Origin: an uncultured Poribacteria bacterium
GTDB taxonomy: Bacteria; Poribacteria; WGA-4E; WGA-3G
Length of the DNA: 64,000 nucleotides
Direction: 5' to 3'
Assembly: GCA_958295855.1 (NCBI GenBank)
Contig: OY282383.1
Location: 564,481 to 628,480, forward strand
In this document: positions 35,801 through 41,286 of the stretch, in pieces
Layout of the letters: every line of letters starts with the position of its first letter
Numbering within the stretch: position 1 is the first letter of the stretch
Translations under genes and position numbers: made by a program
Notes under the pieces: model-generated
What the model was told of the DNA's origin: nothing
The model's database searches: none
Seen by the model: only the letters and a program-made list of their open reading frames with translations

Positions 35801-36578
35801 TATGAGCCGTATCTCTGGGTCTCGGCCACGGTGGATCCAGGTTACCATTACGACCGCCCTCCCGCATGTTCCAATAAAATTGTTTAATTCTGGCATGAGG
35901 TGTCCCAAATTCCCATCCAATCAGCACAAACTTATCACTACTACCACCGGTTTCTGCTATGTGATTATCATCGTCACTAACATAGGGATTTGTCGAGCCC
36001 CTGGCAAAAGTAATCCCATCACCGAAACATTCGTCATCTGCTCGCACCACGTATTTGAACACTAGTACGCCATTCGCGGGATCGTTATCGGCATGACCAT
36101 CCGGCCCTACGTAGACTGCGACTTGTTCATCGGATACCCTACCGTCGAGATCTAGCTTAAACTTCGGAGTACCGGTGACCGTCAAATCTGAGAGAGCTGA
36201 GGTACTCCCCGTACCCACTCTGAATGTCATCTTAAAATAGATGGGGTCGCCCACCTTGAAGAATTTAACCGCTTCGCCAGTGCCTAGGGCGGCCTTGAGG
36301 GTGTACCCCGGCTCAACAAGAAGAGAACCGGTCTGCTCTCCTATTAGATTATCCCTATCTACACCGGCTGCATCCCAATCTCCAAGTAAGCGTTGGCGGG
36401 CAAAGGCATAGAGGGAATCACCAGACTGTGCGGGCATATTCACTATCTCAACATTGTGTAATTTCGGTACAGCTGCCTGCACGGTAACTATCGGTGCTGC
36501 CAGGGTAGCAATGCCGGCAAGCAGCAGTAACACGAGAAACTTGGTCATGAAAGAATTTTTTAAAGTATTAGTATTCAT
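32850..36578 (-). CDS. Giant secreted lamin-tail-domain protein 2
   Basis: A 1242-residue paralogue of the protein at 26885-31147. Signal peptide with core MTKFLVLLLLAGIATLAAP. The N-terminal third differs from gene 1. From IITEIMWGSDLSQADPKLSQ onward the two are nearly the same, through PVIINEIGHSTIANNVWIEL, AVTISEIMVVSDGGRYPQWI and the C-terminal LPVSLSSFLPKRTDAGVVIK module. The pattern (variable front, conserved back) suggests different ligands on a common anchoring scaffold. AAGGAGGAGACT precedes the ATG. Promoter at 37333-37361, leaving a leader of about 750 bases. Confidence 0.8.
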   Translation of the reverse strand: MNTNTLKNSFMTKFLVLLLLAGIATLAAPIVTVQAAVPKLHNVEIVNMPAQSGDSLYAFARQRLLGDWDAAGVDRDNLIGEQTGSLLVEPGYTLKAALGTGEAVKFFKVGDPIYFKMTFRVGTGSTSALSDLTVTGTPKFKLDLDGRVSDEQVAVYVGPDGHADNDPANGVLVFKYVVRADDECFGDGITFARGSTNPYVSDDDNHIAETGGSSDKFVLIGWEFGTPHARIKQFYWNMREGGRNGNLDPPWPRPRDTAHIHDGLKYLIDAVPANVRITGIIKPATHTGDLRTAAVDFSTGGFTATNANVGVTEGDSVTGPFDVEFLFFNYATGSSDEGTLADTTQGFADDDIKIAGPGVAADQAGWDVSTPVVIGLDHRDPGFPGDYDDARVKHSASFKVYKATITPPVDYDGDIKITVPAGATMDIAGNPSKASNTLTVPVISLATTLGVPNETTLPLPSTVTVGPKGFVVLAHGGASVSNTGVNNRFYPMVPRSLPHLENLLGPDSNGGTLELIYTGTGDKKLGPIITEIMWGSDLSQADPKLSQWIEIYNAGADIADLSKYALKVTPALSGTFSPDANAVDTVGNLGNGKWAVPGQGGRTVALAATDETAGADVVPLISMRRKVDYNKAANEVNNGTLSGSWEASTTPALNIAPNRIATPGAKPATQITQASRTTIPYSPVIINEIGHSTIANNVWIELRNVQTTGEANLKNWRLNVITGKDQERVLLDFPDRDLKLGAGKILLIVNRDPLNTPLARGKKFGDANGMTAAADQEKSGLQTDAMFYDAKGTLGALPDEDAGQFLLVLRNAKKTKHENIVDISGQLFVADPALSTNIWPLTATPAGNGNVINEKFEAGKVWRRAKAGEGFGEKVWVVAGYTGLGYDRSASNTDVNGGTPGFPNDALKEKPGDLASGAVTISEIMVVSDGGRYPQWIELRNSSPSQGINLNGWHLRIENEGTDVDSRQNVTVPLPDTYTIGPNQTLLIATRRGSAPQPLNSQRVMLLWNDSGSGGARQALEVENSRFTMLSMKGFTLKLFGKDQALTGTPTDTVTIGAAMLTADKIGDAEQRISLIRYYDSRVATDNWGSAKGSEQLIQIPSDTYYGIADDVGTPGYYPGTALPVSLSSFLPKRTDAGVVIKWTTQSELNNAGFNILRSATKTGEFVVINPTMIRGAGTTGEKQTYSYTDKTAKPNIVYYYQIEDVSFDGNRQRLTDATRLRGHIGAAGKLTTTWGNLKVQE

Positions 36579-37332
36579 TAGTCTCCTCCTTAAATACTAA
36601 CTGTTAGTGAACTTATGTGAAAAGAGGAAAACCGGGGGCAGCATCCCACGGTTTTCCAGTGTGTGAGGTAACGTGGGAGAAGAGATTTTCCCAGAATAAT
36701 GCTTGGGTGCGCTCTGACTGTTAGTGAACTTATATGAAAAGAGGGAAACCGTGGGATGCTGCCCACGGTTTCCCGGTGTGTGAGATAACTTGGGAGAAGA
36801 TATTTTCCCAGAATAATGCTTGTGTGCGCTCTGATGTCCAATGTGTGGCGTGTGCCGCAGCAGGTAACGCAGCGTGAATCGGTTATGGGAACAAAACTGC
36901 CCGCAACGCACTCCGTCGGTTTGAGACGAAGAGGGTGCGGGCGCGAAGCTGCGCCGACCGTGGCGGTCGACGGGGGTTGCTTGTGAAGTTTTATAGGGAT
37001 TATACTTAACGTATGTGAATGCGGGGGGGGGAAACCGAGTGTAGCAGTAAGCTCACATTACCCAAAACTTGTGAACACGTGAACCGGACCTTGCAGGCAT
37101 ACAACCGCAGCAGCACCTTGGGGAGGCGCGTTTGTTGCAGGCACTTTTCTTTCACATTGGCGGTTTTATCAAGCTTTTTATGGTTCATGTTCATTGGCGT
37201 TCATATATTTTTGAGGGAAAAACTTACTGGTTGCGATTCCACCTTGTAACACAGAATAACGTCTGGCACGCGGGCGCGGTTACAGACTCACCGCTTGGAT
37301 GCGTGTGAACTTTTCTTCTTGTATGATTAAAT
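36579..37332 (-). promoter_or_regulatory. Very long 5' leader of lamin-tail gene 2 with duplicated hairpin
   Basis: Roughly 750 bases without a convincing gene. The hairpin unit next to the start is present twice (stems 36626-36657 and 36743-36774), each followed by TCCCAGAATAATGCTTG, a tandem step of about 117 bases. In one stem the loop reads CAGCAT and in the other ATGCTG, its reverse complement, with 13-base arms kept. Further upstream are blocks shared with the leader of gene 1 and a run of about nine G near 37022. Confidence 0.5.
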
Positions 37333-37361
37333 ATTATACGACAAAAGGTTTAAAATGTCAA
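37333..37361 (-). promoter_or_regulatory. Promoter of lamin-tail gene 2
   Basis: Minus strand TTGACA (37356-37361), 17-base spacer, TATAAT (37333-37338): a perfect consensus. Confidence 0.75.
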
Positions 37362-37374
37362 GACTTTTTTCGCT

Positions 37375-37880
37375 TTTGTCTGAATGCACGGATTTACGCC
37401 GCTGACACGGAATGACGCGGATTTTTCTCGTCTGAATCGCGGATTATCGCGGAGAACGCGGAAGAACGCGGATTTTTGGGGTGTCTCGCGGAATGACGTT
37501 TTCTTGTAGGGGTAGGCCTTGTGCCTACCCTTCCTATGTAGGGGTAGGCCTTGTGCCTACCCTTTAGCCCCAGCGGGGCGGTATGTGTATAGAAACGCGT
37601 TCTGCCCTAGATGCTAAGCCCCAGCGGGGCGGTATGTGTCGCGCCTCTGTCTGAATCGCGGAGTGGCACGAATGACGCAGATTAACGCGGCTGTCTTTCG
37701 TCTGAATCGCGGATTTACGCGGATTACACAGATAAACGCGGATTTTGGGGCCCGCGCGGGTCAACATTTTTTGTAGGGGTAGGCCTTGTGCCTACCCTGT
37801 GCCCCTACGCAAAGGTAGTAGGCACACTCCGCTGTGCTGTCCACAAAAAGGTAGTAGGCACACTCCGCTGTGCCGTACAC
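37375..37880. repeat. Intergenic repeat array C
   Basis: Modules of array A plus two direct copies of AAAGGTAGTAGGCACACTCC (from about 37812 and 37848). No gene. Confidence 0.75.
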
Positions 37881-37932
37881 AAACTCGTTTGGTATTAGCC
37901 TTGTAAGGCCGAAATGTGTATAGAATGCTCGA

Positions 37933-38916
37933 TCAGGACACCTCGGAATCCTCTAAAGGCATTGACAACTGCTCAGCGGAATTCCAATTTGCAATAGGGG
38001 CAGGCTCCTCCGTTTTAACAGAGATGTGTTCTATAATCTGCTTTGCGCCATGAACCGCATCGAGACTATAACCCCCCAACGCAATCAATGCTGCGTTACC
38101 TTTTGGTGGAGTGTCAAGGCAGCTAGGATTGAGGACAAAAAGCGGGAGATTCATGTCAAGAGCCGTTTTTGCAGCATCGAACGTCCCACTCATTTTACCC
38201 TTTGCATCTCGCTCAGGCCCCGATTCAATAACGACAACCGCTTTGGAGAGTGCCCCTACAAGTTTATTCCGCGCCATCGCGTTGCGCGCGAGCCACTTAA
38301 CAGCTGGATGGAATTGCGACACCGCAAGCACATCTTGCTCCCAGTTGAATTTCCTAAATTCACTTTTCTGATGCAATTGCTTGATGCCGTAGGGCAGTAC
38401 TATTGTCGTTGTTCCGTCTGCTGCTAATGCACCTAAGTGTGCCGCCGAGTCAACCCCTTTGGCATATCCGGAGACGACATTTATCCCTTCACCAGCGAGC
38501 TCTCCGGCAAGTTTTCTCGCAATGCGAATTCCTGTACCTGACACATTTCGTGCCCCAACAATCGCAATGCCATCTGACATGAGGCGCTTTTGCTGCCCCT
38601 TAACGAACAGAATCGGTGAAATTTCAAGGAGGTGTGGTGGAAAATGGGGATGCCCTGGATAGATAATATTAATCCTCTGCCTTTTGAGTTGCTCGTACTC
38701 CGCGGACACCTTCTCCCTATCCTCTGCACGAATCTTGCCATTAAGGATTTTCGCTAATTTTGGGAATTGCGCCGACAGATCGCTTTGGCTAAGCGGCAAC
38801 ATTTCAGGGTTGAGGTTCTCTGTTTCCAGTATGTCAGCAACAGAGCCTAGAAGTTTGGGACCTATGCCGCGCGTCTTAAAAAGTCGGAACCAGAAATAAT
38901 CTCTGTTGATGCTCAT
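37933..38916 (-). CDS. dprA: DprA/Smf-like Rossmann protein
   Basis: A 327-residue protein of the DprA (DNA processing A) family, which in competent bacteria loads RecA on incoming single-stranded DNA. Helix-hairpin-like start: FWFRLFKTRGIGPKLLGSVA. Rossmann core: GIAIVGARNVSGTGIRIARK, INVVSGYAKGVDSAAHLGAL and ARNKLVGALSKAVVVIESGP. There is no C-terminal winged-helix domain. The gene overlaps the upstream phosphoribosyltransferase by 4 bases (ATGA), so the two are translationally coupled. The pair is unusual for a housekeeping dprA and a decayed second copy lies at 41160-41286, so a conflict or nucleotide-sensing role is possible. Confidence 0.85.
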   Translation of the reverse strand: MSINRDYFWFRLFKTRGIGPKLLGSVADILETENLNPEMLPLSQSDLSAQFPKLAKILNGKIRAEDREKVSAEYEQLKRQRINIIYPGHPHFPPHLLEISPILFVKGQQKRLMSDGIAIVGARNVSGTGIRIARKLAGELAGEGINVVSGYAKGVDSAAHLGALAADGTTTIVLPYGIKQLHQKSEFRKFNWEQDVLAVSQFHPAVKWLARNAMARNKLVGALSKAVVVIESGPERDAKGKMSGTFDAAKTALDMNLPLFVLNPSCLDTPPKGNAALIALGGYSLDAVHGAKQIIEHISVKTEEPAPIANWNSAEQLSMPLEDSEVS

Positions 38917-39521
38917 CTTTTCGTCCTCGTTTGGGTAAGCGTTAGGACAAACACATAGGAGATACCGCCCTGTCTCTGGAGAACGTTGGTTGCCTCTGTT
39001 AAAGTCGTCCCGGAGCCATAGATGTCGTCAAATAGCAGAACGCAACGATATTTCCTCTGCTGATGCCGGATAGCAAACGCCCCTTGCAGGTGTTCTGAGC
39101 GACTCTCTTCGCTTTCAAAATTTGGCAAGGCAGCCGCTTTGACCCTGACTAAATAATCAGAAGGGACTGGCACATCCAGGATTCGCCCTATTCTCGTTGC
39201 AATTTCGGTTACAGGCTGAAAATATTTATTTGAGGAGCACGGAATAGGAACAATCGCGTCAAGATAAGGATGGACAGCATGTCCATCAAACGCAAAATCC
39301 TCTTTGACGAATGGCGCAGCAATCTCTGCTAGAGGTTGAAGTTTGGTCATATCATCGCAATATTTTACCTGATAAACCAATTCGCCAAGTTCGGTTCGCT
39401 CATATCCTCTGTCCGCCGAGCGGTAACTTGATAGCGTATGAACATCCAAAGCGTATCCTGCCTGCCAATTCCCATGGATTTCCCGTGGAGTGATGTTTAC
39501 CGCTCTGTGGGACTTATACAT
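38913..39521 (-). CDS. ComF-like phosphoribosyltransferase
   Basis: A 202-residue type I phosphoribosyltransferase-fold protein related to ComF. The PRPP loop is CVLLFDDIYGSGTTLTEATN. Upstream are LGELVYQVKYCDDMTKLQPL and DAIVPIPCSSNKYFQPVTEI, both ComF features (LKY and PIP). The N-terminal four-Cys zinc site of classical ComF is absent. It is very similar to the C-terminal domain of the WD40 fusion at 41283-44207. It is the first gene of a two-gene operon with dprA. An IS element lies directly upstream, so its original promoter or N-terminal domain may have been lost. Confidence 0.82.
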   Translation of the reverse strand: MYKSHRAVNITPREIHGNWQAGYALDVHTLSSYRSADRGYERTELGELVYQVKYCDDMTKLQPLAEIAAPFVKEDFAFDGHAVHPYLDAIVPIPCSSNKYFQPVTEIATRIGRILDVPVPSDYLVRVKAAALPNFESEESRSEHLQGAFAIRHQQRKYRCVLLFDDIYGSGTTLTEATNVLQRQGGISYVFVLTLTQTRTKR

Positions 39522-39524
39522 ATC

Positions 39525-39680
39525 TGATCAAACCTGTTCAAATCTAACAGGCGACCGTCAGTTGCCACACTTCCTCATTCAACACTCACCGCCTACCAAT
39601 GAGGACTTACACGAGCTCCAGAGGCGTTTGACGTCTCCCGCGAGCTACGGGCGACAGACTTTTATGAAGGACACAGGTTG
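39525..39680 (-). ncRNA. Possible TnpB guide RNA (omega RNA) region
   Basis: In IS200/IS605 elements the guide RNA covers the 3' end of tnpB and runs to the element's right end. This region is non-coding, contains the CCTCATT/AATGAGG stem and lies in the right place and strand. Placement is from family knowledge; nothing in the sequence proves transcription. Confidence 0.3.
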
Positions 39681-40750
39681 ATTGCCGCATTCACATCTCT
39701 GTCGCACGTGAAACCACACTCACCGCAGTGGTAGGTGCGTTCAGAGAGATTTAACTCCGTCTTTTTGTGTCCACAACTACTACACGTCTTACTGCTGGCA
39801 AAGAACATGGCAGCTTCCGTGATGGGGATACCCCGCCGTTCTGCTTTATACTTTATCATTGTCAAAAAGCGGTATAGAGATGCATCGGCTATATGCTTTG
39901 CAAGTTTCTTGTTCTTTAGCATACCGCTGACGTTCAACGTCTCAATACCAATAGCCGAAGCTTTCCGAACGATGGACGTGCTTGCTTTATGATGACTATC
40001 TAATCTGATGCAGGAGACTCTGTAGTGAATGCTGGCAAGCCGTTTCCGTGCCTTATGCCAGTTACTTGAGAACCTTGTCTTCCGTGAAAGCATTCGCCCG
40101 GCACGCCTTAACTTCTTTAGGTAGCGTTTCAATGGGCGTGGGTTCTCATATTTAGTCCCATCGGATAGCGTTGCCAGTGTATTGATACCCACGTCAACGC
40201 CTACCGCAGGCTTGTTATCTAACAATGGCACCTGCACCATCTTATTCTCTTCATCAGTGCGAACCAAAATAGACACGAACCATTTATCATCTTTACGGGA
40301 GACGGTGACTCTACCTATATCGCCTGTCCATCGCAACTCCTCCGTCATCCGCACCCAGCCTATGACAGGCAGCTTGACGCGCTTCCGTTCCACGCGAACA
40401 GAGTTCGTGCCGTTATCCGCTTGGTAACTTTGCTTACCACTTCGGTTCTTCGGCACGGGGAACCTGTTCTGACCGCTCTTCCATCTTCTGACTGCATCGC
40501 TAAAATGATGAATGGCATTCTTGCTGGCATTCTGGGACATCTCATCGCACCAGGGGAATATGTCACGTTTACGGGCATTGAATTCCTTTTTGATGTCAGA
40601 GAGTGTCTTCCAATTACCATCGTCTAATCCACTTTTAAACGAAGACAGCGCGGCATTGTAGGCAACACGAGCGTAACCGCAGTGCTGAGCCATTGCCGTC
40701 GCCTGCTTGTTATTCGGAATGAGTTGAATCTTCTGTGATCGGAGTGACAT
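39662..40750 (-). CDS. tnpB: TnpB RNA-guided nuclease, apparently intact
   Basis: A 362-residue TnpB. Start MSLRSQKIQLIPNNKQATAM; RuvC-I Asp in AVGVDVGINTLATLSDGTKY; Glu in IGIETLNVSGML; zinc ribbon CSSCGHKK...CGECG; and final Asp in CDRDVNAAIN. All catalytic positions are present, unlike the damaged tnpB at 5809-7022, to which it is only distantly similar. TnpB cuts DNA beside a short target motif under guide RNA control and helps keep the element at its donor site. The start is ATG 40750; a GTG three codons earlier is also possible. The C-terminus is short (NAAINLCPS). Confidence 0.88.
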   Translation of the reverse strand: MSLRSQKIQLIPNNKQATAMAQHCGYARVAYNAALSSFKSGLDDGNWKTLSDIKKEFNARKRDIFPWCDEMSQNASKNAIHHFSDAVRRWKSGQNRFPVPKNRSGKQSYQADNGTNSVRVERKRVKLPVIGWVRMTEELRWTGDIGRVTVSRKDDKWFVSILVRTDEENKMVQVPLLDNKPAVGVDVGINTLATLSDGTKYENPRPLKRYLKKLRRAGRMLSRKTRFSSNWHKARKRLASIHYRVSCIRLDSHHKASTSIVRKASAIGIETLNVSGMLKNKKLAKHIADASLYRFLTMIKYKAERRGIPITEAAMFFASSKTCSSCGHKKTELNLSERTYHCGECGFTCDRDVNAAINLCPS

Positions 40751-40911
40751 GGTTTTCACGTATCACGTCTCTTATCCCCTAATGAGTGGGAGGGCAGGCA
40801 CGTTACCGAGAGGTAACGCTCATTATGCCTGCCAACGTGATACCATCATTATACCACACACACTACAGATTGTCAAATCTTTTTGTGGATTTGCAGAAGT
40901 CAAATAAAATC

Positions 40912-41181
40912 TTACATTGTATAGATATGATTAGATTTTACAACATTTGTATAAATTTGATGTGATTTTACGCCACTGCAACTTACCCTCTCGTGAATAG
41001 AAGGCGGCTCATCCCATGGGAGCCCTGTGTCGTTTCGGCGATCGGTGGGGAGAGGAGCACCATCGGTGCTATCCGTAAGAAGACTGCCAACAGGAGTGCT
41101 GATATGTCCTGTGTAGGAAGCCTTGGATTTCTCCTCAATTTCGGCATCAGGATTGTGATTATCGTAATCAGAACGGGACAT
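40912..41181 (-). CDS. Hypothetical 89-residue frame, doubtful
   Basis: Starts MSRSDYDNHNPDAEIEEKSK with GGAGGT five bases upstream; polar, no domain recognised. Its start overlaps the decayed dprA remnant in another frame, and its end is AT-rich repeat-like sequence. It may be a small gene or chance. Confidence 0.25.
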   Translation of the reverse strand: MSRSDYDNHNPDAEIEEKSKASYTGHISTPVGSLLTDSTDGAPLPTDRRNDTGLPWDEPPSIHERVSCSGVKSHQIYTNVVKSNHIYTM

Positions 41182-41286
41182 CAAATACCTCCAAGAAGTC
41201 TGTCGCCTTGCCTTGTCCTAATTTGAGACCTATGCCGCGCGAGTGCTAAAGAACCCGAACGAGAAATAATCCCTTTCGATGCTTAT
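41160..41286 (-). pseudogene. Second dprA, N-terminal remnant
   Basis: Directly after the WD40-phosphoribosyltransferase stop the minus strand reads SIERDYFSFGFFSTR, then in a shifted frame RGIGLKLGQGKATDFLEV. This aligns with the start of the intact dprA (SINRDYFWFRLFKTRGIGPKLL). The start codon is ATA instead of ATG and there is a frameshift and an early stop. So the fusion gene once had the same downstream dprA partner as 38913-39521. Confidence 0.75.

Larger units (their letters stand above)
39525..40850 (-). mobile_element. IS200/IS605-type element with intact tnpB
   Basis: A tnpB-only insertion between the two phosphoribosyltransferase loci. At the tnpB 5' side there is a compound hairpin at 40793-40833 (GGCAGGCA with TGCCTGCC, enclosing CGTTACC-GAGA-GGTAACG). 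At the 3' side there is CCTCATT/AATGAGG near 39573-39606. Exact ends are not certain. No tnpA. The 39525-39661 stretch is where the guide RNA would be expected. Confidence 0.65.

Noticed and set aside
37933..39521. Ordinary competence operon
   Set aside because: dprA and a ComF-like gene could suggest it, but the zinc site of ComF and any uptake genes are missing, and the unit is duplicated with a WD40 fusion.
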